Assembly: GCA_032717465.1 (NCBI GenBank)
Contig: CM064681.1
Coordinates: forward strand, 14,696,510-14,760,509
Length of the DNA: 64,000 bases
Source of the DNA: Coenobita brevimanus
Taxonomy: Eukaryota; Arthropoda; Malacostraca; Decapoda; Coenobitidae
Direction of reading: 5' to 3'
Made by a program: the position numbers and the translations under genes. The notes under the pieces were generated by a model. The model had not been told where the DNA came from. It saw only the letters and a program-made list of their open reading frames with translations, and ran no database searches. This document shows positions 36,284-46,633 of this stretch, in pieces (position 1 is the first letter of the stretch; each line of letters begins with the position of its first letter).

Positions 36284-36320
<37 letters not shown>
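36284..36320. repeat. (CT)n microsatellite
   Basis: Pure CT run just beyond the right TSD of LINE-C. Confidence 0.95.
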
Positions 36321-36324
<4 letters not shown>

Positions 36325-36477
36325 TATTGTCTTCATCATCATGATGTAAATTAATAATAGTAACGATAGACAGAGAATGGTCCATAAAAGTCTCCTTTAC
36401 TTCCACTCCTTCCCATTAATCTAACACCTGTACAGTATTGATAAAGATATTTGATGGACGCTAATGACCACTCAGTA

Positions 36478-36925
36478 GGGTGAAAATCGCCTCGGAAGAG
36501 ATGACCTTGACCTTTTGACCTTTATGGTGCACAGGGTACACACGTGCTTGCATACTGATGAGCTTGCAGATGTTAAGGTACAGAAAGGTCATTGACCTTT
36601 AGGGCACACCCGTGCTTTGCATACTAATGAGCCAGGGTACAGAAAGGTCACTGAACTTTAAACTGAAGTTGGTGTGAAATAGGTTTTTGTGTCCCAGAGG
36701 TCATTGATCTTTGCAAACCCAATGACCATGACATGACCCTTGCTTAGTCCATGACCTTGAAGGTCACAGGGTACAGGGAGGTCATTGCCCTTTAGTGTAC
36801 CGAGAGGACGTTGGTAGGCACTGAGGATGACGGAGTTAGAATGGGCATAGAGGTCATTGACCATTGCATACCCAATGACCTTGAAAGAGTGCATAGTGAC
36901 CTTGAAGGTGGGTCAGAGCTTGAGG
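36478..36925. promoter_or_regulatory. Cluster of nuclear-receptor-type half-sites with inverted repeats
   Basis: About 13 exact AGGTCA/TGACCT hexamers in ~430 bp. Five pairs form inverted repeats with a one-base spacer: 36586-36598 (AGGTCATTGACCT, perfect), 36645-36657, 36698-36710, 36779-36791 and 36851-36863. Three TGACCT in tandem lie at 36502-36521. Several sites read TGACCTTGA, the extended FTZ-F1/ERR-type half-site. The spacing equals that of ecdysone-receptor/USP elements. Some context (ggtacagaaaggtca, gtgcttgcatact.atgag) is repeated, so part of the cluster grew by tandem duplication. Binding is not shown. Confidence 0.5.
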
Positions 36926-37377
36926 CTTACCCTTGTCCCTGTGTAATGTAGGGTAAGCTAAGTCAGTGTACCCACATCATGAATGTATCCCCCTCCTCTT
37001 CTCCCCCCTTGCCAGTTATTGCATCAAGTTTGGTAATCCAGGTTGAAACATTGTGTTATATAGTGTTTGTACATGTTGGTCCCCCAAAGTATTGCTTCAT
37101 ACTCGGTAAATACAGATTGAAACATGTTATATCCTGTTTGTACACATTCCATTGAGAATAAAGGTATTGCATTCCCATTTGGTAAATAGAGGTTAGATTT
37201 GTAGAGATGATGTTAGCCCCCCCGGATCCTGTTCAGAGATATTTGAACTCAGAGCATGTTTATCCCTATTGGAAAAAAAAAAAACAATCAGGTGTGTACT
37301 CGTATCATATTTGTTCCATTTCAAAATGTCAAGTATGGTTTTAACGGGTTATGTGTAGTTTTAAGCACTCCCCTCCC
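36926..37377. other. No feature recognised
   Basis: No coding signature, only low-complexity runs. It separates the half-site cluster from the repeats that precede the Polinton. Confidence 0.5.
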
Positions 37378-37484
37378 CTCCCTGTAACAGTTAAAGATTT
37401 GTCCCCGTCTGCCCGACGCCACCCGAATCATCCCTGTAACGGTTATAGATTTGACCTGTCTGTCCCGCGCCATCCGAATCAGAT
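37378..37484 (+). repeat. ~53-bp direct repeat, two copies
   Basis: Two units beginning ccctgtaac.gtta.agattt and ending gcca.ccgaatca lie head to tail, at about 37378-37430 and 37431-37484. Confidence 0.8.
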
Positions 37485-37543
37485 GAGTGAGGACTATTCC
37501 CCGATGGAAGGCATACCACCCACCCACCCAACCACCTTAGTCG

Positions 37544-37548
<5 letters not shown>

Positions 37549-37609
<61 letters not shown>

Positions 37610-37610
37610 A

Positions 37611-37645
<35 letters not shown>
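37549..37645. repeat. (GA)n followed by (CA)n
   Basis: GA tract 37549-37607, then a CA tract to 37645. Confidence 0.95.
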
Positions 37646-37648
<3 letters not shown>

Positions 37649-37802
37649 GGAGTGATGTAACATCAAACATGCACTTCCTGGCCTCACACGCACGCACACA
37701 CACACACACACAGAGGAGTTACATAACATCAAACGCCTGCTCCCCACCCCGAGCACACAGAGGAGTTACGTAACATCATACGCTTGCTTCCTGCCCCCCC
37801 CA

Positions 37803-37851
<49 letters not shown>

Positions 37852-37940
37852 AGTTACGTAACACCAGACGCACGCTCCCCACCCCACGCACACAGACAGA
37901 CAGAGGAGTTACATAACATCAAATGCTTGCTCCCCCCCCC
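37646..37940 (+). promoter_or_regulatory. Tandem array of TTACRTAA boxes upstream of Polinton polymerase
   Basis: Five units share gaGGAGTtacRTAACaycaaacgc followed by a C-rich end and CA spacer, near 37647, 37712, 37759, 37849 and 37902. Four contain TTACGTAA or TTACATAA; the first is TGATGTAA. TTACRTAA is the palindrome bound by PAR-type and NFIL3/vrille-type bZIP factors. Variable (CA)n tracts separate the units. A TATA-like box follows at 37959. The arrangement looks like an upstream activating array. It could equally be a minisatellite without function. Confidence 0.5.
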
Positions 37941-37958
37941 CCACACACACACAGATGA

Positions 37959-37967
37959 GTATAAAAC
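37959..37967 (+). promoter_or_regulatory. TATA-like box (gtataaaac)
   Basis: GTATAAAAC lies about 25 bp after the last repeat unit and about 100 bp before a candidate first exon on the plus strand. It is a candidate promoter for the polymerase gene. Confidence 0.45.
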
Positions 37968-38063
37968 TCGGATAGCAAAAGGCTGGAAGGGCATATTCCC
38001 TCTTTCAGTCGGCTTAATGGTAAGTGAAGTGAAGGTGGTTGGGTGGGTGAGTGCGAGCACACC

Positions 38064-38349
38064 ATGAGAGGAGCAGAGGTTTGTCCAGATTGTCAAAGGT
38101 GCAGATACAAGCCTTATGCCAAACACAAGTGCCAGGGTAAGTTAGTTAACACCATTTTAATCCTAAAATCACTCCCATCCTCCCTCCCATAGAAAAGAAG
38201 GTACTAATATATTAAACTAACTACCCAACCCTAACCCAAGGCTTATTTTGAATCACAGATGTAAAACTAACACCCCATAGAAATAAATTTAGTAAAAAAC
38301 TAACTCAGTCCTATCCCCAATATTGAACATTTTTTTCCATCTTTTACAG
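38064..38349 (+). other. Possible first exon and intron of the polymerase gene
   Basis: An ATG at 38064 opens a short Cys-rich peptide (CPDCQRCRYKPYAKHKC). It ends at CAG before GTAAGT (38134-38139). A pyrimidine run and ACAG at 38330-38349 could be the acceptor, giving a 216-bp intron. The peptide resembles a zinc ribbon, a common lead-in of Polinton polymerases. After the putative acceptor the frame stops within about 20 codons, so the link to 38480 is not established. Confidence 0.35.
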
Positions 38350-38479
38350 GGTGCCAACTTACCCACTCACAGAACACACACACACACACACACTGTAACT
38401 TCCATACGCTCAATGAATCCCCGAATCTAACAGATAGACTTCTCCACAACCTAGTACCAGTGGTTATAAGAGAGAATGC

Positions 38480-41400
38480 ATGCACAAGCTGGGTACTAAG
38501 TGCGACTCAGGGAGATCAAACACACCGTGCAGTGATGTAAACCCTCCCTCACCACCATCACCACCACCACCAGTGAACAGAAATAAGCAACTGTCTGAAA
38601 AGGGGGAAGATGAAAGGGCAGGTTTAAATATCAGTGATGATGATAATAATGATGATGAAACTCCGGACATTCTTGAAACAGAAGAGATGTTTGGTGGGCA
38701 TTGTATTTCCATTATCTTTTCCATTCCAAAACATGAAAACCCTGACCCAATTCTGTACATTCGCCGACATTTTCAGTATTTCACTGACAGGCTGAGTTTA
38801 GTTTATCAGAGTCGTATAACTGAGAGGAGATCATTAAGAATTTGGGGCATGATGCCACTCATTCTCGTCAAACAGAATGACGACCAACATTTCCAACGAT
38901 CAGTGTTCTACCCGATTATCCCGAGTATCAAACCATTGGTAGATGGGCCAGGGGTTGTTGTACAGCACTTCCATGATTATCTCCATGAAAGACTTGAAAC
39001 CGATTTACAGTACCTGGTGGGTAGCGGATGGGTTTTAGATGGCATTCATTGTTTCAAAGTAACGATCTGTATTCTAGAAAGGAAGAACACTGTCGATACC
39101 TTTATGTTTTACCCAAAGGAAGTATATGAGAAAGAGTGGGTATTCAATCTCTCAAGTGATGACAATTGTTGCATAGTTCGATGTCACGCAGCATATGAAT
39201 GTCATTTAACCTACCCCCGGGAAAAATGGTACCACGCCAAGAGAATGGTAGCCGAGTTGTGGCATTGCAGGACAGTGTCGCTTGGTGATTTGAGCTTTCC
39301 AGTAGAATTAGAAAAGATTAACATTTTAGAGAGATCAACCTGCTGCATCCTGGGAGATTTTTCACCAGTGACCTCCCCCAATCCCGGTAGACTTTCGATT
39401 TTTTTTTTTTTTTAGTTGAAACCTCTGCTTTTTATGAGAAAAATCGAAAATTCGGAGAGAAATTGCTCACCTGAATTAGAAATGCCAGTACAGGTGACCC
39501 TCCCCTCACCTGGTACCATGTTCTATCAAGCCTGGCTCCAGAGAAGACGTTTTCTATGGGAGGAGTAACTATTCCAAGCCACTCAGAATTGGTAGATATT
39601 TATTTATTTGGTAGGAATTTATATGTAGTACAAGAGTATATTGGTTTCCACACAGTAATATATGTGATATAAGAATTGTTTCACCCACCAAACACATCAA
39701 CATACCACACCTTTTTTGGTGGCGTTACCTGCTCATCACTTCTGATTGTTTCTTCCTCTAACGCCACGTAAACTTTGTACTCCACATTGTCATCGATTGG
39801 GGAACAACTCTCACCTTGAATTTCATACCGTGGCACGACATGTCTTTACTGGCCAGGTCACTGGTAACAGGTGAGTTGGCAGGGTAAGGCATTGTCCCCG
39901 CCTGGCCTCGGGTAGAGGAAGGTGTCCCGTGTATACGTACCAAAAAACATGCGAAATTTGAAAAATGTACAAATGATGGACCTTGTAATTGCAGTGCATT
40001 TATAAACGTCAACAGGAGCCACATTGATAAAACGTTCGGGCGCATATGTACGTCAACGGGACACATGTATGGGTTGGAGCCCAGTGAACGCCTTCTGTTG
40101 TCACACTTGCATGTCCAGTTGTAACAATCTGGAAGACCTTAACTCCCACGAGCAGGGGTGCACAGCGGAACAGATGCTGATTTTCCCAGAACAAGGGAAA
40201 AAAAAAAGAAGGTTCATGAACAATGCCTACACTTACCCCCATCTCACCAGGCATTCTTTGATTTCGAGTCGAGAATGCATGCACATACTGACGCTGAGTA
40301 TGAAACATTAGGTCCTTCTCCCATTGTAAAGTCTCTTCACAAACCAGTCGGGTATGTCTATCTCATTATTGATGACACGGGGGGAGTCATAGACTCAGGT
40401 GTGTATGCCGGGAAGGGCACTGCCACCCATTTCATCAACACCATATCATATTCCCAACTATAAAGTACACTGGGATGAGGAAACCAAAGTTAAATTTGTG
40501 AGGCAGGACAGGTGTGAATTGTGTAACAATGAATTTACTGAGGGTTCTGATAAACACACCCATCGCTACCACCAACAGCCGACTAATAATTACATTAGTG
40601 CAAATTGCCATCAGTGTAACCTGGCCTGTCACAACTTGCACAAATGTTTGATAACTTTTGCCCATAACATGTCATACGATTGCTCCCTGCTCCTTAAGGA
40701 AATGGGACATGAAGCAGATGACATCAGTGTGTGATGTAAAGGTGGGATGACATTGTTAAGAGTTGACATCGGCAATATTTGCATGATGGATTCCCTGGTA
40801 TTTTTACAAGCCGGTTTATGTAAACTAGTTGAGTTGCACGTGGCCGAGGGTATCTCTCTCACATACACCCATCACATGATAGAGCACCTACCCCGCGAGG
40901 GTCAGAAGCTCTTAATGACAGGCAAGGGAATACTCCCTTATGAAGCAGTGACTATGTATGAAAGTTTGAATGAGACGGAGCTCCCCGCCAAAGAGAGATT
41001 CTACAGTCATCTAAGACAGGAAGGCATTTCAGATGAGGATTATGCATTAGCCCAACATGTTTGGGATAAGTGCAGCTGCAGAGATCTCCATGGTTACGTG
41101 TTAAATTATGTCAGGTGCGATGTTGGATTCCTAGCATATTTTTTCATACACTAGCAGGGTATTTTAAAGGACATGTATACCCTAGACCCAGTCTACTATG
41201 TCTCCCTGCCTGCCTATTCTTTTGATCCCTTCCTTAGGTCCTCCGGTGTTGAACTAGATCTCCTCCACGACCCGGAATTGTACCGGTTGATGAAAAATAA
41301 GATTTTCAGGGGACTGACAACAGTTGTCAGACAAGATCACAACCAGGAATAAGGTTACCGATCCTGTGGGGTTTAACCCAGTGGTTGAGAAAGGGTCCTG

Positions 41401-42840
41401 GATTCTCTGCCTGGACCATAATGCCCTCTACCCAGATGTCATGCAACAGCCACTGCCAGTGGGAGATGTTCGCAAACTATCACCAGAGGAAATGAGAGAG
41501 TTCCTCGATGTCGGGCATTCGAATCACGACACCAATGGAGAAAGAGGTTACTGGATTAGGCTCACCACAAAACCCGTTCATCCGGAAGTAGCAAGAGAAA
41601 CCGATGAACTGCCCCTGATATTATCACACAAAGATTTAGGGCCCTTTCTCTTGTCTGACTACAGTACCAATATTCTGCAGAGAGGGGTGAAAGCTCCCCC
41701 GCCACAATCGCAAACTCGTGGCCTGTCACGAAGGAAAGTGCAATGCATTGTACCCCCTCCCAATGTTACACTGTTGCAACTGGGGATGGAAATTGAGTGT
41801 TCAAGAGATTTACACCTTCAAGCAACAGCCGTTCCTGAGGGATTTCATTCGCAGGAATGTCCGTGCCAGACACCAAGCAACCAGCAAAATCAGACAAAAG
41901 GCACTGATGACAGCATCAAATGCCATATTTGGGAAAGCTTTAGAGAATCTGGAGAAATACTCAGAAAAAAACAAGGTCATGACAAAAGAGGCGAGATTCA
42001 AAAAGCTGATTCGGGACCCCCTTTTAAAGAGGATCGTCCATCTGAGAGACGAGAGAGTAATATGCACTCACAAAGACAGGAGTGTCAAAATATCCCATCC
42101 CATGGCCATTGGATTCCAAATTCTCCATCTAGCCAAGGAGAGGGTTTATGAGTTTTACTACAAAGTACTGAAGAATCATTACAGTGACGGGATAGAACTC
42201 GCCTACCACAACACAAACAGATACATCTTTCTGCTGAAGGAGATAAATGACATTTCGAAGAAATGAGAAAAAAAAATGCTATGTGACTGGATGGATTTTT
42301 CAAACTTTGACCCCACTCACCCTCTTTTTGATCCCTCGTGGAAAGATCACCTGGGATACCTCAAGAGAGAGGTGGGGAACAGTATCATAAAAGAGTGAAT
42401 TTTTCTCAAACCCAAGAGTTACAGCTTGCTTCTGTGCAATGAGTCTTCCTTTAAATGCAGCAAAGGCCTCCCTCAATATCACATCAGAAGACTGACACAC
42501 GAGAAATATTGGGAATCCCTGCAAGGAGGTGCAGATACAGAGTACTATAATATTTACAGCATCAGAAACATTAATGGACAGGTTTGCACAACTGCTAAAT
42601 GAGAGCGGAACCTGTCTTCGCTTGATGACAAGTGTTATTACAGTAGATAAATCCTTTTCACTCGCTGGCATATGGTCACCCCGATATACCCCCCAGCACC
42701 CCCGACCCACGACCACCACCACCATCACAGCTCCCAGCACTTCCCCCCAAAGAGGAAACACTGTGGAATGAGAGAGTTCAACGATACAGATGGTTACCTC
42801 GCGGGCCACCACCACAGTCAGTTGGGGGGAAGAAGTAGTA
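38480..42840 (+). pseudogene. Polinton protein-primed DNA polymerase B (broken by insertion and frameshifts)
   Basis: Family-B polymerase that copies the element from a protein primer. An N-terminal domain (38480-39334) is followed by the TTAA-type insertion (39339-40073). Next come a zinc motif CCHTC...H...C (about 40095-40155), Exo I FFDFES near 40253, Exo II HNMSYDCSLLLKEM near 40663, and a block with FLQAGLCKLV near 40798. Palm motif A is LDHNALYPDVM near 41412, motif B SNAIFGKALEN near 41915 and motif C, normally a TDTD-type box, reads YHNTNR near 42204, so the catalytic Asp pair is lost. C-terminal motifs continue to about 42680 (LTHEKY, LDDKCYY). At least six frame changes or stops. 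It is surely non-functional. Confidence 0.85.
39335..40078. mobile_element. TTAA-type (piggyBac-like) element 2, inside the polymerase gene
   Basis: A ~735-bp block (39339-40073) aligns along its whole length with element 1 (31177-31930). Shared pieces are cccccaatcccg, aacctctgcttt, ggaatttatatgtagt, tgtcatcgattgggga, ggccaggtcactggtaacagg and aggaaggtgtcccgtgtatacg. The flanks are TCAA and TTGG, decayed from TTAA. It separates the N-terminal domain from the zinc/exonuclease domains of the polymerase. Confidence 0.78.
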
Positions 42841-42945
42841 CATAAAATCCTCTTCACCCCTCAAAATTGAGGCAGTCAGTTAATCAAAGTTAGGGCAGGT
42901 GGGGCTGGCAGGCAGGCAGGCAGGCAGGTGAGTTAGGTGATTAGT

Positions 42946-43574
42946 ATGGAGCATGCGCACTGTGTATCTGCAGAGCATCTCGTTATTATCAGAACACCTG
43001 CGAGGCTACTCGTGGCGGGGTACAGCAACATTGGAAAATCTGAATTCGTCTCAAAACTAATTACCAAATACCAAAGTAAATTTATAAAATCATAATTTCA
43101 GGAGTTGATAACCACCCTTTGCAGTCTAATCCTGAAATATTCCCTAAACTCGAACTGTGTGAAGGTATAATTAATATTTTTGAGGAGGTCGATGGATCGG
43201 AAGATGAAAGGGGGATTCTATACGTCCTTGATGATTTATGCTTTGATGCTTTGGAAGATAAGACTGTCATGAAATCTTACACAAGGGGAAGACACGACAA
43301 TATCAGTGTTATCATCATAACCCAGAATCTTTTTGTACGCAGGAAGTACTCTAGGGATATAAGTATGCGAGTCGTTTTGTTCTTCACAAGATGCGTGATT
43401 TGAACCAGACTGAAACTTTAGGGAGACAGCTGTTTGGGAAGGCGGGCTCCAGGCAGATGGTGGACAATTATAAGAATGCAACTGAGGAGAGCTACAGGTA
43501 TTTGCTCGTATACATTGCCCCCAGCACACCCGAGTATTTAACCTTCAGATCCCAAGTTGTTAGATCGGATGCGA
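42946..43574 (+). pseudogene. Polinton packaging ATPase (FtsK/HerA type), frameshifted
   Basis: Starts MEHAHCVSAEHLV at 42946. Walker A is VAGYSNIGKS (43012-43041), near the N-terminus as usual for these short ATPases. Walker B is ILYVLDDL (about 43215-43238). A later arginine/sensor region reads SVIIITQNLFVRRKYSRD. The C-terminal TETLGRQLFGK block is family-typical. One-base shifts near 43085 and 43385 break the frame. The stop is missing at the end, so translation runs into the integrase. In the family it pumps the genome into capsids. A (GGCA)n tract precedes the start. Confidence 0.8.
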
Positions 43575-44691
43575 TGCTGAAAGGACTATACGAAGACGCC
43601 AATGAATCTTTGGCGTATGGGGGTGTGCAGAAATTATACCAAGCTGCTAAAAGCTTGAACCTGTGCATCACAACGAAAATGGCAAAGAATTTCTTAGAGG
43701 GAAATAGAGCCTATACCCTACATTACTTAACAAAAAAAAAAAAAAAAAAAAAAAGTTCCCTCATCTCAGTACTGGCCCCTAAACCTAAAGTTATCCTTGC
43801 GTACAATTTGTGTGACATGAGTTGGTTAGCAAAGTTTAATAAAGGCACTCGATACCTGTTAGTCTGCATCGACGTATTTAGCCGGTTTGCTAAAGTCATG
43901 CCCTTAAAGAATAAATCTAGTCGTTCAGTCACTGGAGCTTTTAAACAGGTCCTGGAGGGCAATGATTTTAAAGGAGTCAGTCGCCTCTTCTGCGACAGAG
44001 GCACTGAATTCACCAATGTGCACCTACAAAAGTACCTAGCACCTAACAGCATTCGGGTATATAGCATATTATCTCAAGAGATAAAGAGCTCACCGGCCGA
44101 GCGCTTCATACGAACTCTGACAGGAAAAATATATCGATATTTAACAGCGAATAACACACGAACGTAATCACCACCCTACATGAGTTGGTGGAAGGGTATA
44201 ATAATACCCCCCATAAAGGACTAACATCCAGTCAGACACCTAAGCAAGTGCATTCGTTGAAAGGCACCCTTTCATTCAGGCATCAGTTCAGGAAAATGTT
44301 TAAATCCCCAAGGTCCAGTGCTCCCCCAACCACTTTACCGGTAACCACGGGACGTGCAGTGTGTATTGTGGGAGCTGACCGCTTGCTCAAATTTAACAGG
44401 GGATATCACGTGCAAAGCACTGAAGAGGTTTTCGTTATCCTGCATCAGCAGGATTTACACATGTACCGGTTGAAGGATTTAAAGAACGAACCCATACGGT
44501 GGGTATTTTGTAGGTTTATTAGTACCTGTACCTATACCAGAAACATTCCCGGTGAGGGTCATCCACTCGCATACCTGAAGAGGAAAAAAAGAACATTTGG
44601 CCAGGTGGGTCGGGTATCCCGAATCCAAAAATTCGTGGACTGCAGCCAAAGATTTTCAAATTATGTACCATCTCCCCTCTCCCCTCCTTAA
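43575..44691 (+). pseudogene. Polinton retroviral-type integrase with chromodomain-like C-terminus (frameshifted)
   Basis: The N-terminal AYGGVQKLYQAAK block is typical of Polinton integrases. The DDE core shows D in YNLCDMSWL (about 43811), D in FCDRGTEF (about 43995) and E in SSPAERFIRTL (about 44100), with 34 residues between the last two by my count. All three catalytic acids are present. A 22-base poly-A run at 43733-43755 replaces part of the region before the core with lysines. A frameshift near 44160 splits off the C-terminal half (44185-44691), where a second frame at 44597 reads ARWVGYPESKNSW, a chromodomain end. It would insert the element into host DNA. Confidence 0.83.
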
Positions 44692-44699
44692 GAGACACA

Positions 44700-44991
44700 G
44701 TGAGATTATACTGTTCCTTCAGTGCCTGAATCTCTGGCTATTGCCTTTCTCTCCAAACTGCATATCGATACCATTTCTGAGCTGTTCAGCAACTTTCTGA
44801 GAGGAAATCTCACCCGAGATCAGCGAATTGTGAAAAAAGTCAGGAAATTCAGAAAGGAGCTCAAGGCAGTAGCGTGTAAAAGAATGGGGGTTAAATCCAA
44901 GAAACACATCCTTCCAAAACCAAAGGGAGGGGCAATTTTGAGTGTGCAATTGCCCCTGGCTGCTTCCCTTGACAGTGGGTTAGTAACGTGA
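44700..44991 (+). pseudogene. Small basic Polinton protein (hydrophobic C-terminus)
   Basis: A short frame, with no good ATG before 44722, reads LRGNLTRDQRIVKKVRKFRKELKAVACKRMGVKSKK and on (residues 27 onward of the frame), then a Gly/Leu-rich end (GGAILSVQLPLAASL). A basic helical part with an LxGN...LT..Q motif and a KK..I..GG-hydrophobic tail is a recurrent small protein of Polintons. Its function is not established; a core or membrane-active role has been suggested for such proteins. Confidence 0.5.
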
Positions 44992-45014
44992 CGATAAAAG
45001 AATAACTTTTACCC

Positions 45015-45380
45015 ATGATTAAAAAAAATAATCCAACATCAGCCCACCCCCACGAAAACTCTCCACCCCACAACCCTGTCTCTCTCTCCCTAAAAAAAGA
45101 GAGTAAAGGTTGGAAACCCCCCCCCCTGCGGAACTTACGCCACCTGTACACTCCCCCAAGTCATCAGGATTACACTGATTCTCTTCTCTCTGTGGTTGAA
45201 AATGCACCGGGGATGGAATGGGACACCTCTGGAGATTTAATCTTGGAGGTGACAGGGGAAAATATCCTTGAAATAATATCTGTGCTTGGTATGCCCAAAT
45301 CCTCCCATCGCACCCTCAGCTTGGATATCCCGCGCTTTAAGATGTTACGAGATACCACCAACATTCCCCTAAAGTTTTAG
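45015..45380 (+). CDS. Unassigned Polinton ORF
   Basis: A 121-codon frame. Residues 1-45 are Pro/Lys-rich and look random. The better part is residues ~50-121 (YTDSLLSVVENAPGMEWDTS, then ENILEIISVLG and LDIPRFKMLRD). The W-D/N-x-G pattern followed by a G-x-N-I block resembles the C-terminal part of a frequent Polinton late protein, but the match is weak. It lies between the small basic protein and the acidic-tailed gene on the same strand. I cannot give a function. Confidence 0.35.
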   Translation: MIKKNNPTSAHPHENSPPHNPVSLSLKKESKGWKPPPLRNLRHLYTPPSHQDYTDSLLSVVENAPGMEWDTSGDLILEVTGENILEIISVLGMPKSSHRTLSLDIPRFKMLRDTTNIPLKF

Positions 45381-45642
45381 AAAAAGGCAAGCTTAATGGC
45401 CAAGCTGAGTAAGGATTGGGGTTGAATGTCATTAGAGTGCAGTTGGGTGGCTTACTGTTAACTGCCAACCCTAAGCCCTTTCCCGGGCCCCGCCCCACCC
45501 CCAAAGCCGCCCTTGAATGCACTGGGGATAAAAGTCGCCACCGAACCCATTGGCTGCACCACACCTCGGACACTCACCCTCTCAAACCAAAAGCCCCGGT
45601 CATCTCGTGGACGAAGATTACAGGAAGAAGACTTGCTGTCTC

Positions 45643-46563
45643 ATGGTGGGGTTAGATTCTACTGCCTACAATACCTTCGGCTACGTGGAGGAGCTAGAGA
45701 AAAAATACCACCAGCTCAACTTCTTCAAAAGCCGGCTACGTCTGTATAACTTAAACTGTTGTATCAGAGAAAGCCGCATCAAGCCAGGAAGTCTTTGCAT
45801 TGTCGAAAACATCAGCGAGGGTCCCTGGTTTGCTGGAATTGTGGTGCAGTATGCCACTGGATACCCCACAGAAGACAACAAAATATCCAAGTATTACATC
45901 CGCCACTCGACCGATGCAGATTATGTCGAGGGACTGAAAAGTGATATTCGAGAGAACCGCCAATGGTATTTTGCTGAGGCCCTGGGGCGACTGACTGGTT
46001 TTCTCAACTCCAGGAAGAATGATCTGCGAATAGTGGCGTTCTCAGTGAATAGCGAAAGTTGTGTGAAGAAACACTGCAGGAAACAAGAATTTGCCGAACA
46101 CTATCTTCTGCTGAATTTCAGAGTCGCTGAAGATGTGCACCAGGATGGAAGAGAAGTGGTGTTAATTTCCCCCTTGGAAAACTTCCTTCAGGATGTGCGT
46201 CTATGCGCAATATCTCAAAGTCATGAAGGAAGCCACTGTTGGGGATACAGAAAGTGATGAAGATGAAGTGCATACAGCCATGGATCCCCCCACTGGTCCT
46301 GCAGGTGAAGAGGAAGAAGAGGAAGAGGAAGAAAACGAAGAGGAAAAAGAAGAAGAGGAGACGTCCAACCAACCCACGGAATTTGCTGAGCCCAGCCAGA
46401 AATGGAGGAGGATATTGAAGGCAAATAAGAAACGGAGGAGGACAGTAAGAAACGGAAGCTCGAGTGCTGTGATGATGATGATGATTCCCTTCCCCTGGAC
46501 AGGAAAAAGAAAAAGAAGAACATGGGTAGTGGGCATTATCTCATTGTACTCATCCCAATAAAA
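45643..46563 (+). pseudogene. Unrecognised protein with Glu-rich acidic tail (possible cargo gene)
   Basis: ATG at 45643 opens about 205 codons (MVGLDSTAYNTFGYVEELEK). The globular part has IVENISEGPWFAGIVVQYATG and then RQWYFAEALGRLTGFL followed by LRIVAFSVN. A strand, Gly-rich loop, helix, strand order is loosely reminiscent of macro-type (ADP-ribose-binding) folds, but I see no decisive motif. A frameshift near 46190 leads to YAQYLKVMKEATVGD and a run of about 20 Glu/Asp-rich residues (46306-46360), then basic KKRRR/KKRK stretches like nuclear signals. It is the longest best-preserved frame of the element and has no counterpart in the core Polinton gene set I know. Confidence 0.55.
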
Positions 46564-46633
46564 CAAAATGGGGCAGTATATATTTATACCCCTCTATATT
46601 AAGGTCTGGAGTTATTCTAAGGTGTGAAGCACA

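Noticed and set aside
37351..37773. Arg-Glu/His-Thr repeat protein
   Set aside because: It is a product of the GA and CA microsatellites before the Polinton.
37646..37940. CRISPR-like array
   Set aside because: Units are separated by CA microsatellites and not unique spacers. The context is eukaryotic and no cas genes are present.
46201..46566. Minus-strand Ser-rich frame opposite the acidic tail
   Set aside because: It is the antisense of GAA/GAG codons. The plus strand is continuous with a globular domain.
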